This document shows positions 8,406-16,993 of a DNA stretch of 64,000 nucleotides, piece after piece (the first letter of the stretch is position 1; each line of letters begins with the position of its first letter). Below the pieces are notes generated by a model. The model did no database searches, had not been told where the DNA came from, and worked only from the letters and a program-made list of their open reading frames with translations. The position numbers and the translations under genes were made by a program. Location of the stretch: the NCBI RefSeq assembly GCF_017876755.1, contig NZ_JAGIOO010000001.1:4387786-4451785 (forward strand). Direction: 5' to 3'. This DNA is from Crossiella equi. Lineage in GTDB: Bacteria; Actinomycetota; Actinomycetes; Mycobacteriales; Pseudonocardiaceae.

Positions 8406-11401
8406 GGCCAACTGTCCGCAGACTGGCCCTGGTGAGCGCACTGGCTCTGGCGTGCGGCGGCCTCCCGGCCGCGGCGGCGACCGGGGACGAGGTCCTGGCC
8501 GCCGGGGTGGGCGGTCCCCGCACCGGCGCGCTGCCGCGCACCTCGCCCTACACGCTAGCGGGCAAGTCCGGCCCGGTCACCGCCTTCGTGGAGCTCTCCG
8601 GCGCCCGCGCGGGCGAGGACGTGGCGGGCCGCCTGCGGGCCCGGGACGCGCGCGCCCGCGTGCTGCGGCGCACCACCGCGGTGGCCGGGCTGCTGGTCCG
8701 GGCGGACGCGGGTGCGCTGCGCGAGCTGTCCGGACGGCCCGGGGTCCGCTCGGTGCGCACCGCCACCCGCCACTTCCGCACCAACGCGGGCACCGGCCCG
8801 CTGACCGGCGCGGTGCGGGCCTGGCAGCGGCTCGGGCTGCTCGGCGAGGGCGTGCGCATCGGCATCGTGGACGACGGCATCGACTACCGGCACGCGGACT
8901 TCGGCGGTGACGGCACGAACCGGGGCTTCCCGACCGCCAAGGTCACCGGCGGCACCGACCTGGTGGGCGATGCCTACGACCCGGCGCGCGGCATCCCGCC
9001 GAAGCCGGATGACGACCCGCTCTCCTGCGGCGGGCACGGCACGCACGTGGCGGGCAGCGCGGCCGGGTTCGGCGTGCACCCCGACGGCCGCCCGGTCACC
9101 GAGCACTCCACCGTCGACGTGGGCACGCTCAAGATCGGTCCGGGCGCCGCGCCCAGGGCCACGCTGTACGCGATCAAGGTCTTCGGCTGCACCGGCGGCA
9201 CCGACCTGGTCACCGCGGCCCTGGACCGCGCGCTGGACCCCAACGGCGACGGTGACCCGGCCGACCGGCTGGACGTGGTGAACCTGTCCCTGGGCGCGGA
9301 GTTCGGGCTGCCGGACAGCCCGGAGTCGCTGTTCGTCCGCAAGCTCACCGAGGCGGGCTCGGTCGTGGTGGCCTCGGCGGGCAACGGCGGCGACCTGTAC
9401 GGCGTGGTGGGCTCGCCGGGCACCGCCCCGGAGGCGCTGACCGTGGCCAACAGCCGGGACGGCTACGTGCTGCGGGACGCGGCGACCGTGGTGGCCCCGG
9501 TGCCCGGGCGGCGCACCGGGCAGTTCAGCGTGGCCTACGAGGGCTACCAGCGGCTGGACCTGACCCGGGACGTGGTGGCGCTGCCGGAGAACCCGGACGG
9601 CTGCCGCGAGTACTCCCCCGCCGAGGCCGCCTCGGTGCGGGAGAGGTTCGTCTGGCTGTCCTGGACCGAGGACCCCGCGCAGCGCGCGTGCGGCTCGGCG
9701 CCGAGGGCCACCTGGGCGCACCTGGCGGGCGCGGCCGGGGTGCTGCTGTCCTCGACGCTGGAGGAGTTCGGCGCTGGCATCAACGGCATCCCGGAGCTGC
9801 CGGTCTTCCAGTTCACCGCCAGCGGCGGGCTCGGCCTGCCGGAGGCGGCCCGCGCGGGCACGCTGCGGGTGCGCCTGACCGGCGAGGGGCGCACCTCGGT
9901 ACCGGCACACCGCCCGGACCTCGCGGACACGCTCAGCCCGTCCTCGGCACGCGGTTTCGCCTCACCGGTGGCCAAGCCCGACCTGGCCGCGCCCGGCGAG
10001 ACGATCGCCTCCGCCGCGTCCGGCACCACATCCGGGGTGTCCGTGCAGACCGGCACCTCGATGGCCGCGCCGCACGTGGCCGGGCTGGCCGCGCTGGTCC
10101 GGCAGCGGCATCCGGAGTGGACGCCCGCGCAGGTCAAGGCCGCGCTGATGAACACCGCGGACACCGATATCCGCTCCGGCGGCCAGGTGGCCGGGCCGCT
10201 GCGCGTCGGCTCCGGGCGGGTGTCCGCGATGGGCGCGCTGGAGACCGACCTGCTGGCCTACGCGACCGAGGCCCCGGAGGCGGTGAGCGTGTCCTTCGGG
10301 ACGGTCGCGGTGGACCGGCCGGTGCGGCTGACCCGCTCGGTGACCGTGCGGAGCACCGGCGCCGCGCACGTGGTGCGCACCGGGTACGCCGCGGCCACCA
10401 CGATGCCGGGCACCCAGCTGCGGGTGGAACCGGCCGAGGTGCGGGTGCCCGCGGGCGGCAGCGCGGAGGTGCGGGTGACGCTGGAGGTCAAACCGGACGT
10501 GCTGCGCCGCACGCCCGACCCCACGGTGGCACCGACACACGACGGCCTGCCACGCCAGTTCGTCCCGGACGTCTCCGGCCGCCTGCTGCTGTCCCCGGAC
10601 ACCGGCCCGGCGCTGCGCGTCCCGGTGCACGCCGCGCCGAAACCGTTGGCGCACACGGGGTTGGAGCTGCTGCGCAGCGAGGGGCGGCGGCTGCTGCGGT
10701 TCACCGGCCAGGGCCTGTCCCAGGGCGCGGGCAGCCTCGGCTACCGCTCGCTGGCCGGGGTGTTCGAGCTGCACGGCACCGGCACCGGCGAGCTGACCCA
10801 CGTGGGCGCGGCCTCGACCGCCCCGCTGGACGGGGCCAAGGGCCTGCTGGGCTTCGGGCTGGCCGCCAAGCACGACTGGGCGCTGCTCGGCGGCCAGGTC
10901 ACGCCGTACGTGGACATCAGCACCACCGGCGATGCCGCACCGGAGTTCCGGGTGCTGGCCACGCGCCTGCCGGACACCGACCTGCTGGTCGCGCGCACGG
11001 TGGACCTGACCACGCCGGACGGACCGATGACGGTGGACGTGCAGCCGTTGAACGGGCTGGGCGGCGAGGTGGACGCCAACGTCTACGACACCAACGTGGT
11101 GGTGCTGCCGGTGTCGCTGCTGGCGTTGGACATCGATCCGGGGCGGAACCACGCGCCGCTGACCTACACCGCGGGCATCGCCGGGCCGTGGGGCGAGGGC
11201 CTGCTCGGTCCGCCGATGGCCTTCGACCCGTTGCAGCCCACCGTGGTCAGCAAGGGCTCGGGCAACCCGGCGCTGGTCTACGAGGCCACCCCGGGCAACA
11301 GCCTGGTGCTGCAACAGCACACGGTCGGCTGGCCGGACCTGCTGGTGCTGCACCACCACAACCCGGCCGGGCAGCGCGTGCAGGTGCTGCGGTCAGCGTG
11401 A
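8399..11401 (+). CDS. Secreted subtilisin-like serine protease (S8) with PA-type insert
   Basis: A 1000-residue exported S8 peptidase. The N-terminus is a signal peptide (basic RR, then a hydrophobic stretch, then AAAA near residue 27), followed by an inhibitor-like prodomain to about residue 130. The catalytic triad is Asp158 (IVDDGID), His213 (GGHGTHVAG) and Ser554 (GTSMAAPHVAG). The wide His-Ser gap leaves room for a protease-associated domain at about 360-510. After the catalytic domain come about 400 residues of beta-rich modules, probably for substrate binding or wall attachment. The ATG at 8399 has no clear Shine-Dalgarno and an operator-like repeat overlaps it, so translation may be leaderless or regulated. 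Tail-to-tail overlap with the HAD gene is nine bases. Confidence 0.93.
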   Translation: MNRPTVRRLALVSALALACGGLPAAAATGDEVLAAGVGGPRTGALPRTSPYTLAGKSGPVTAFVELSGARAGEDVAGRLRARDARARVLRRTTAVAGLLVRADAGALRELSGRPGVRSVRTATRHFRTNAGTGPLTGAVRAWQRLGLLGEGVRIGIVDDGIDYRHADFGGDGTNRGFPTAKVTGGTDLVGDAYDPARGIPPKPDDDPLSCGGHGTHVAGSAAGFGVHPDGRPVTEHSTVDVGTLKIGPGAAPRATLYAIKVFGCTGGTDLVTAALDRALDPNGDGDPADRLDVVNLSLGAEFGLPDSPESLFVRKLTEAGSVVVASAGNGGDLYGVVGSPGTAPEALTVANSRDGYVLRDAATVVAPVPGRRTGQFSVAYEGYQRLDLTRDVVALPENPDGCREYSPAEAASVRERFVWLSWTEDPAQRACGSAPRATWAHLAGAAGVLLSSTLEEFGAGINGIPELPVFQFTASGGLGLPEAARAGTLRVRLTGEGRTSVPAHRPDLADTLSPSSARGFASPVAKPDLAAPGETIASAASGTTSGVSVQTGTSMAAPHVAGLAALVRQRHPEWTPAQVKAALMNTADTDIRSGGQVAGPLRVGSGRVSAMGALETDLLAYATEAPEAVSVSFGTVAVDRPVRLTRSVTVRSTGAAHVVRTGYAAATTMPGTQLRVEPAEVRVPAGGSAEVRVTLEVKPDVLRRTPDPTVAPTHDGLPRQFVPDVSGRLLLSPDTGPALRVPVHAAPKPLAHTGLELLRSEGRRLLRFTGQGLSQGAGSLGYRSLAGVFELHGTGTGELTHVGAASTAPLDGAKGLLGFGLAAKHDWALLGGQVTPYVDISTTGDAAPEFRVLATRLPDTDLLVARTVDLTTPDGPMTVDVQPLNGLGGEVDANVYDTNVVVLPVSLLALDIDPGRNHAPLTYTAGIAGPWGEGLLGPPMAFDPLQPTVVSKGSGNPALVYEATPGNSLVLQQHTVGWPDLLVLHHHNPAGQRVQVLRSA

Positions 11402-12004
11402 GCGGTGCGGGCGCACATCCACGCTGGGCATGCCCGCCCGGCCCGCCGCGTACAGGCCGCTCTCGGTGTCCTCGAACACCAGGCAGCGGGCGGGGATCGC
11501 GCCGAGCACGGTCGAGGCCAGCAGGAACAGGTCCGGGGCGGGTTTGCCTCGCATGACCTGCTCCCGGGTGATCAGCACGTCGAACAGGCCGCGCAGGCCG
11601 GTGGCCAGCAGGATGGCCTGCGCGGTGCCCCGGCTGCTGCTCGTGGTGACCGCGGTGGGCACGCGGCCCTGCGCCCAGCGGGCCATGGCCACCACCGGGC
11701 GCACCTCGGTGACCGAGGCCAGGCGTTGCAGCACCTCCCGCTGGCACTCCTGGTGCAGCTCGCGGACCGGCAGGGCCCGGGGCAGGTGGCCCCTGGCCAT
11801 CAGCCGCTGCACCCAGTCGGTGAACGCGATGCCCTCCGGTGCGCCCGCCGCCGCGGGCACGTGCAGGCCACGCCGTGCGAACACCTCGCGCAGCGCGGCG
11901 CGGTGCACCGCATGCGAGTCGACCAGGGTGCCGTCCAGGTCGAAGATGAGTGCGTCGAACGAGCGGTGCCCCGGTAGCAGTGGTGGCACGTCCAGGTGGA
12001 ACAC
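11393..12004 (-). CDS. HAD-family sugar-phosphatase/phosphoglucomutase-like hydrolase
   Basis: A 203-residue haloacid dehalogenase-like protein with an alpha-helical cap. Motif I is FDLDGTLVDS near residues 20-29, motif II VTTSSSR, motif III the Lys of GKPAPD and motif IV VFEDTESG. This is the set expected for beta-phosphoglucomutase-like phosphatases such as GPP or YfbT. These enzymes remove phosphate from small sugar phosphates or polyols. The GTG at 12004 is preceded by AGGGGGCGG. It is divergent from a BadF-type sugar kinase across a 103-base gap, which hints at balancing a sugar-phosphate pool. The substrate is unknown. Confidence 0.85.
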   Translation of the reverse strand: MFHLDVPPLLPGHRSFDALIFDLDGTLVDSHAVHRAALREVFARRGLHVPAAAGAPEGIAFTDWVQRLMARGHLPRALPVRELHQECQREVLQRLASVTEVRPVVAMARWAQGRVPTAVTTSSSRGTAQAILLATGLRGLFDVLITREQVMRGKPAPDLFLLASTVLGAIPARCLVFEDTESGLYAAGRAGMPSVDVRPHRSR

Positions 12005-12107
12005 GACGCCGCCCCCTGTATCTCCCCAGGTATTTAGTTACTCCTTGTCCAGCTTGCCAGCTATCCGGAAAACTATCTACGACAGAACGAGACAAGAGCG
12101 GGTGACG

Positions 12108-13064
12108 ATGAACTTCCTCGGTGTGGACACCGGCGCGACCACGACCAGGGCACTGCTCATCACCGACTCCGGCGAGCGCCTGGGCACGGGCCGCGCGGGC
12201 GGCGGCAACCCGAACGCGCACCCGCCGGGCATCGCGGCGGCCCGCATCGCGCAGGCGGTCACCGAGGCACTGGGCAGCCACGACCCGGCCGGGGTCGGCG
12301 GCCTGGTGCTGGGCCTGGCCGGGGTGGCCAAGCTGGCCGACCCGGCGGTGCGCACGCTGTTCGACGCTGCGCTGCGCGGTACCGGCCTGACCTGCCCGAT
12401 CCGCCCGGTGGCCGACTGCGAGGCGGCCTTCGCCACGGCGGCCAGCACGGGCGAGGGCACGGTCCTGGTGGCGGGCACCGGCTCGATCGCGGCCCGCATC
12501 AGCGGCCACCGCATGGTCGCCACCGCGGGCGGCTTCGGCTGGCTGCTGGGTGACGAGGGCTCGGCCTACTGGCTGGGCCGCGAGGCCGTGCGGGCGACTC
12601 TGCGCCGGGTCGAACGGGAGCAGGACCTGGGCCCCCTGGGCGCGGGTGTGTTCGCCCACGCGGGCCTGGCGCCGAACCCGGACCGGGTGCTGGCCCGCCG
12701 CGAGCTGATCACGGCGGTGAACGCGGAGTCTCCGATCCGTCTGGCGGGCTTCGCCCCCCTGGTCACGGCGGCGGTGCACAGCGACGAGGCGGCGGCCGAG
12801 ATCGTCGACCGGGGCGCGGCCCTGCTCACCGAGACGGCCCTGGCCACCCGCACCCCGGGCGAGGACTCCCCGATCGTCCTGACCGGCAGCCTGGTCACCG
12901 CGGGCACCCCGGTGGGTGACCGGGTCCGCGCGGAGCTCACCCGCCGGGGCGGCGGCCCGGTCTCGGTGGCCGAGGACGGCACCACGGGCGCGGCCTGGCT
13001 GGCGGCCCTGGAGACGGTGCCCGGCGAGGCGGCGCAGGCCCTGCACCGCAAGCTGACGAGCTAG
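12108..13064 (+). CDS. BadF/BcrA-type ATPase, N-acetylglucosamine kinase-like
   Basis: A 318-residue ASKHA-fold kinase of the BadF/BadG/BcrA/BcrD family. The phosphate-1 motif is GVDTGATTTRALL at residues 4-16. Also visible are the conserved Asp of PVADCEAAF, the phosphate-2 motif VLVAGTGSIA, and the GGFGWLLGDEGSAYWLGR segment typical of GlcNAc kinases. In actinobacteria such proteins phosphorylate GlcNAc or glucosamine brought in without a PTS. An in-frame GTG at 12102 is an alternative start, and no strong Shine-Dalgarno is seen for either. It overlaps the convergent EspG gene by four bases. Substrate identity rests on family resemblance. Confidence 0.82.
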   Translation: MNFLGVDTGATTTRALLITDSGERLGTGRAGGGNPNAHPPGIAAARIAQAVTEALGSHDPAGVGGLVLGLAGVAKLADPAVRTLFDAALRGTGLTCPIRPVADCEAAFATAASTGEGTVLVAGTGSIAARISGHRMVATAGGFGWLLGDEGSAYWLGREAVRATLRRVEREQDLGPLGAGVFAHAGLAPNPDRVLARRELITAVNAESPIRLAGFAPLVTAAVHSDEAAAEIVDRGAALLTETALATRTPGEDSPIVLTGSLVTAGTPVGDRVRAELTRRGGGPVSVAEDGTTGAAWLAALETVPGEAAQALHRKLTS

Positions 13065-13813
13065 TCCAGCTCGCTGAGCAGGCGCTCGAGGTAGCCGACG
13101 AGCAGCCGGTTCCCGGCGGGCGCGACAGTGGTCCACTCGCGCTCGGTGTGCTGCGAGTAGCACCCGGCGGGCCCGCCGTGGAAGGCGACGACGCGGTCGG
13201 CCCGCCGCCGCTCGACCTCGACCCCGAACTGCCCGTGCACGGCGACGGTCCGGAGCATGTCCGCGAGCACCCGGGCATCATCACGTCGCACCCCGCCCCG
13301 GACGAGCGTGCCGATGAAGGCCTGGTCGTCCCCGGGCGCCTCGGCGTGCGCCTGGTGCAGCACACCGCGAGGCACGGCCACGGACCGCCCGGGCCCGGCC
13401 GAGAGCTCCCCGGCCGTCGCCACGGCGGCCTCAGCCACGGCGCTCCCCCGGATGTGACTGAGCCACACACTCTCCCCCTGCCACACGGCCAGGGCCCCGA
13501 TCTCCCCGCGCGCGGCGGCAAGACACCGGATGTGCCGCCCGGGCAGCCAGATCCGCCCGTCCACGGACCGCCGGGGCCGGGCGAGCACCCCCAACAACCC
13601 GGCCACCTCGTCCGCAGCCCGCTCCCGCCGGGCAAGCCCACGATCCCGCAGAGCCCCCCAGGCCCCCGCCCGCCGCCGAGCCCCCTCCTCAGGATCGATA
13701 CCGAGCCCGGGCACATCGAGCACAAGGTGCCGCTCCCCGAGACCCTCGGCGTCCCAGAGCAAGAGGAACTCCACAGTGGACAGTTGCACCCACTGGACAA
13801 CGTAGTGGCTCAA
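13061..13813 (-). CDS. EspG-family ESX (type VII) secretion chaperone
   Basis: A 250-residue cytosolic protein resembling EspG. EspG chaperones bind PPE/PE heterodimers and keep them soluble for ESX export. Family features are the N-terminal LSTVEFLLLWDAEGLGERH strand-helix, the HIRCLAAARGEIGALAVW strand region and the C-terminal TTVAPAGNRLLVGYLERLL. I propose the TTG at 13813, which has GGGGAGTGAGG just upstream and lies four bases after the PPE stop at 13818. An ATG at 13870 would overlap the PPE gene by about 50 bases. It is the last gene of a four-gene ESX-linked operon, next to its likely client. Start choice is the main uncertainty. Confidence 0.8.
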   Translation of the reverse strand: MSHYVVQWVQLSTVEFLLLWDAEGLGERHLVLDVPGLGIDPEEGARRRAGAWGALRDRGLARRERAADEVAGLLGVLARPRRSVDGRIWLPGRHIRCLAAARGEIGALAVWQGESVWLSHIRGSAVAEAAVATAGELSAGPGRSVAVPRGVLHQAHAEAPGDDQAFIGTLVRGGVRRDDARVLADMLRTVAVHGQFGVEVERRRADRVVAFHGGPAGCYSQHTEREWTTVAPAGNRLLVGYLERLLSELD

Positions 13814-13817
13814 CGCC

Positions 13818-15020
13818 TCACTCCCCGATAACGGGCGGCGCGACCTGCCGGTCATCGACGAAGGGCTCATCAGAGGCCTGCCAGAACCTCCGACTGTGCT
13901 CCTTGTCCTCCTCCCCCTTCACCCCAGCCCCACCGGCCGCAGGAGCGGCCTGCTGGAGGAACGACCCGGGCGCACCAGACCGTCCGGGCCCCACCGGCGC
14001 CCGCGCCCCGGCCCCCGTCCCGGCCCCGATCCCGGCGCTGCCCCCAGCCCCAGGCGAGCCGGACCCACCAGCGCCACCGGCCCCGAACGCCCCGGCACCA
14101 AACCCACCGACGAACCCGCCGCCACCCCCACCGGGCCCGACACCACTGCCACTCCCAGGTGCCCCGTACCCGGGCGGTGCGACAGGCGGCGGGGGCTGCG
14201 GCGACGGCCCGGGCTGCGGGACGTCCCAGACGGGCGTGCTGTGGTCCACGGGCCGAGGCCCAGGCTGCGCGACATCCCGGGGCGGCGGTACCTCCCCAGG
14301 CCGAGGCTCCTGCCCAGGCCCAGGCTGGTCCGCGAAACCGCCCTGCCCATCGCCCCCCTGCTGCCTGCCCGCACTCCCGCCACCGGGCCGAACCCGCCCA
14401 GGCGGCCGCGTCCCGGGTGAGATCGGCGGCGGAGGCTGGGGCGGCGCATCGGGCGCGGCCGCGGTCAGCACGGGCATCTCCGGCAACGGCCGATGCCCGG
14501 TATCGGCCCGATCCCGCGACCCGTTCTCGTAGGTCCGCATGGCATCGCCAAATTCCTTGAGCCGCTGCTTGATCGCGGCCTCACGAATCGTGACATCGGT
14601 GTCGAACCCGATGGGCCGGGTGATGTTCCGCTCGAACCAGCTCTCGGTGGCGGTGTTCTTCAGCTCGTCGGGCGACGGCGCCTTGTTCTTGGTGTCTGCC
14701 CAGCTCTGCCCCTGGGACTGCACACTGACCCCGGACGACTGGGAACAGTTCCCGGCCTCACTGCTGACCTTGCTGACCCGGCTCATCACCGACGTGGCCA
14801 GTTCGGCCGCGGCACCGGTCCAGGAAATCCCAATCTTGTTGAGCGCCACCTGGATATCGAAGTCGAGCGCCTTGAGCGACACCCCCGCATCGGTCAACGC
14901 CCGGTGCGTGTTCTGCAACCCTCCGACCCCAGCCCCCTGCTTCAGCTGCTCGGCCAGCATCTTGGCCTCGTCAACCGTCATCTGCTCCCAGTCGCGCGTC
15001 CCCACCCTGGGCTTGTTCAT
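13818..15020 (-). CDS. PPE-like ESX substrate with Pro/Gly-rich tail
   Basis: A 400-residue protein in two parts. Residues 1-170 are helical and resemble the PPE fold: a helix hairpin carrying the W-x-G-type turn at SWTG (67-70), then further helices. Residues about 180-380 are low-complexity, rich in Pro and Gly, and probably disordered. The last 25 residues are charged (EEDKEHSRRFWQ). No signal peptide or membrane segment is seen, consistent with ESX export. It lies between a DUF3558 lipoprotein and an EspG chaperone gene in one direction. The Pro/Gly tail may span the cell wall. The ESX core ATPases and membrane genes are not in this window. Confidence 0.78.
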   Translation of the reverse strand: MNKPRVGTRDWEQMTVDEAKMLAEQLKQGAGVGGLQNTHRALTDAGVSLKALDFDIQVALNKIGISWTGAAAELATSVMSRVSKVSSEAGNCSQSSGVSVQSQGQSWADTKNKAPSPDELKNTATESWFERNITRPIGFDTDVTIREAAIKQRLKEFGDAMRTYENGSRDRADTGHRPLPEMPVLTAAAPDAPPQPPPPISPGTRPPGRVRPGGGSAGRQQGGDGQGGFADQPGPGQEPRPGEVPPPRDVAQPGPRPVDHSTPVWDVPQPGPSPQPPPPVAPPGYGAPGSGSGVGPGGGGGGFVGGFGAGAFGAGGAGGSGSPGAGGSAGIGAGTGAGARAPVGPGRSGAPGSFLQQAAPAAGGAGVKGEEDKEHSRRFWQASDEPFVDDRQVAPPVIGE

Positions 15021-15040
15021 TGGACTCCCCCCGTCCAGTG

Positions 15041-15646
15041 CTACTTGTTGCGCTCGATCAGCGTGGCCAGCGCGGCTTTCGCCACCTCGACCGTCTTGTC
15101 ACACATCTGGTCCTCGGTGAAGGGGGCCTCAACAAGCTGCCCCTCCACACCGAGCGTCTTGCCATTGGCAATAGCCACGTTGATCCCACACTGGTTACCG
15201 GGCCGCCCGGCGCCGCTCACCGAACTCACCCGCGCAGCCGGGTAGCCGCTGACATCAATCAGCTTCACCGTCGCGGTCACTCCACCGAACCAGTACTCAA
15301 TGCTCGCATTCGACACCGGGGCAACGCTGAATGAGTACCGCAACGTGCTGCCGATCGGGTTCACGATGTAGTGGCAGTACGGTTCCTTGTCAGCCCGCTC
15401 GCCGGTGCCCAGACTGAATCTGTCGATCTTAAAAGTCGCCCGCTGCGCAGGTGTCAGCACGTCACAGGCGGCAAGACCACTGGCAGCCAGGTCCTTCGGC
15501 CGAGGCGGAATCGACGGGGTGGCACTGGCGGTGAGCCCAAGCCCTCCAGCAGAAGACGTCGGCCCAGGATTCCCACCTCCGCCAGAACAGCCCGAAGCCA
15601 ACAGGAGCGCGGAGGCCAGCATGAACGGAAGCACCCGGCTACGCAT
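15041..15646 (-). CDS. DUF3558-family lipoprotein
   Basis: A 201-residue predicted lipoprotein. The signal peptide ends in the lipobox LASGC with Cys20 as the lipid anchor, followed by a short Gly/Pro/Ser linker. The DUF3558 domain then runs from about residue 50 (LAACDVLTPAQR) to the end, with paired cysteines (CDVL, YCHY, NQCGI, QMCDK) likely to form disulfides outside the membrane. The family is common in mycolata and Pseudonocardiaceae near ESX genes, and no biochemical role is established. The ATG at 15646 overlaps the upstream stop (TGATG). It is probably a cell-surface partner of the ESX cargo encoded on either side. Confidence 0.85.
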   Translation of the reverse strand: MRSRVLPFMLASALLLASGCSGGGGNPGPTSSAGGLGLTASATPSIPPRPKDLAASGLAACDVLTPAQRATFKIDRFSLGTGERADKEPYCHYIVNPIGSTLRYSFSVAPVSNASIEYWFGGVTATVKLIDVSGYPAARVSSVSGAGRPGNQCGINVAIANGKTLGVEGQLVEAPFTEDQMCDKTVEVAKAALATLIERNK

Positions 15647-16038
15647 CAATCCCTGCCCTTCGGAAAGCCACGAGCGATATCCGCGTCGGTGTAACCGTAT
15701 GACTTGGCGGTCTTGTCCAGGTTAGCGACGAGCTCATTGAGCATCCTGAGGTACCCGATGATCTTCTTTCCGTCCGAGTCAGGCGCCTCCACGAGCGCCC
15801 AGTTCCACGCGAGGGCCACCTCCGTGCTGACCACATCTTTGCCGCACGGTTCCATGCCGAAGGAGCGCACTGCTTCGGAGAGCTTCTCCCCGTGCACATC
15901 CAGCGCCGCCCGGATCGCCGCGCGCGCCTGGAGCACGTTGTCTTTGTTGACCTTGAACTCGGCGCGGCCGTCGCCTGGCTTGGTGGGCGTGCCGTACATG
16001 TAGCCACCAGCCGCACTGGTGTCCTTGCTCGGATCCAT
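15646..16038 (-). CDS. Small helical ESX cargo-like protein with YxxxD signal
   Basis: A 130-residue protein without signal peptide or membrane helix. Residues 28-112 are predicted helical, and the sequence AWNWAL (77-82) could be the turn in place of W-x-G. The C-terminus carries SYGYTDADIA, giving two overlapping Y-x-x-x-D motifs (Y114/D118 and Y116/D120), the general type VII export signal. I chose the ATG at 16038 because GGAGGGGAACAGGGG precedes it. Its stop overlaps the lipoprotein start. It may pair with the PPE-like protein in the way a PE protein would. No family name is recognised with certainty. Confidence 0.7.
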   Translation of the reverse strand: MDPSKDTSAAGGYMYGTPTKPGDGRAEFKVNKDNVLQARAAIRAALDVHGEKLSEAVRSFGMEPCGKDVVSTEVALAWNWALVEAPDSDGKKIIGYLRMLNELVANLDKTAKSYGYTDADIARGFPKGRD

Positions 16039-16133
16039 CCCCTGTTCCCCTCCGTAACCCGATAACCACGGGCCGTCCCCGCCTGGCAAATTACCAGAGC
16101 AAAGGGCGACAAACGGAGGGGCCGGGAACTACG

Positions 16134-16802
16134 TCACACGGACGGTTCCGGCACCTGCGGATGGCGGATTCCCGGGTGGTCCCCGGGCAGCACGCGGAAC
16201 AGCACCCACCCGCTGACCGCGACGCTCAACGCCACCAGCGGCCAGCTCAGCGCGACCCGGGACACCCCCAGCGCGATCACCGCGTCGATCCACCACAGTG
16301 ACGAGAACACGACGACCCGCACCAGGTACTGCCCGACCCACACCCAGCTCGACAGCCGGTACGCGCGCATCAGCGCCGGGTCCTTCCGCCACCGCGTGCG
16401 CTGCCCGAGCGCCGCGCCGACGAGAACGCCCAGCAGCGGCCAGCCGATCACGATGCTCACCGCCCAGGCCAGGGCGCTGGCGACGTTGGAGAGCAGCTGC
16501 ACCAGGAAGAAGTCGGCGGCCCGTCCGGTGTACAGGGCGACCAGGGCCGCCGCGCAGACGCCCAGCATGCCCAGCAGGACCGCGCGCGGGCGGTGGCCCT
16601 TGGCCAGGCGGTAGACGGCGATCGACAAGCCCACCGCCAGGGCCACGGCCGAGCCGATCCAGATGGACTCGCCCGAGAGGAGCCAGCCCAGGACGAAGGC
16701 CAGTGGGGGCAGGGTTGCGTCGATCGCGCCGCGGCGCCCGCCCAGCAGGTCCGCTAGGGAGTCCGGCGCGCCCGCCTGGCGCTTGGTGGCGGTGGGTTCC
16801 AC
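16134..16802 (-). CDS. DUF3159 integral membrane protein
   Basis: A 222-residue membrane protein with about five or six hydrophobic helices. Diagnostic DUF3159 features are the N-terminal LADLLGGRRGAIDATLPPLAFVLGWLL and central SNVASALAWAVSIVIGWPLLGVLVG, then LGQRTRWRKDPALMRAYRLSSWVW. The family is widespread in actinobacteria and its function is unknown. The GTG at 16802 opens the frame and is divergent from the ROK regulator gene across a 191-base gap rich in inverted repeats. It shares no obvious pathway with its neighbours. Confidence 0.88.
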   Translation of the reverse strand: MEPTATKRQAGAPDSLADLLGGRRGAIDATLPPLAFVLGWLLSGESIWIGSAVALAVGLSIAVYRLAKGHRPRAVLLGMLGVCAAALVALYTGRAADFFLVQLLSNVASALAWAVSIVIGWPLLGVLVGAALGQRTRWRKDPALMRAYRLSSWVWVGQYLVRVVVFSSLWWIDAVIALGVSRVALSWPLVALSVAVSGWVLFRVLPGDHPGIRHPQVPEPSV

Positions 16803-16882
16803 GGCTACCAGCCTGCCTCACGGAGGCCTCAAATCCCACCACGAAGTGAGGCAGACCTAAGCCCGGTCCACCCGGTAGACCG

Positions 16883-16946
16883 TTGCCTAATTCGGCAAGG
16901 AACGTTACAAACACGTTCCGACCGTTGACCGCCGTGAGGGCGGTCA
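16883..16946. promoter_or_regulatory. Cluster of three inverted repeats in divergent gap
   Basis: TTGCC/GGCAA (16883-16898), GGAACGT/ACGTTCC (16899-16919, 7-base spacer) and TGACCGCC/GGCGGTCA (16926-16946, 5-base spacer) lie end to end between the DUF3159 and ROK genes. They could be operators or a transcription barrier. No U-tract follows any of them. Confidence 0.4.
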
Positions 16947-16964
16947 CTACCGTGGCTCGAAATC

Positions 16965-16983
16965 GTCTGGAAAGTTAACAGAC
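16965..16983. promoter_or_regulatory. Probable ROK operator
   Basis: GTCTG and CAGAC arms flank GAAAGTTAA immediately upstream of the ROK gene and its AGGAGAGG ribosome site. The AAAGTTAAC core resembles operators reported for ROK-type repressors, suggesting autoregulation. Confidence 0.4.
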
Positions 16984-16993
16984 AGGAGAGGTT

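Noticed and set aside
13900-14480. Repetitive C/G-rich tract that could look like a tandem repeat or microsatellite
   Set aside because: It encodes the Pro/Gly-rich tail of the PPE-like protein in frame. No fixed repeat unit is present.
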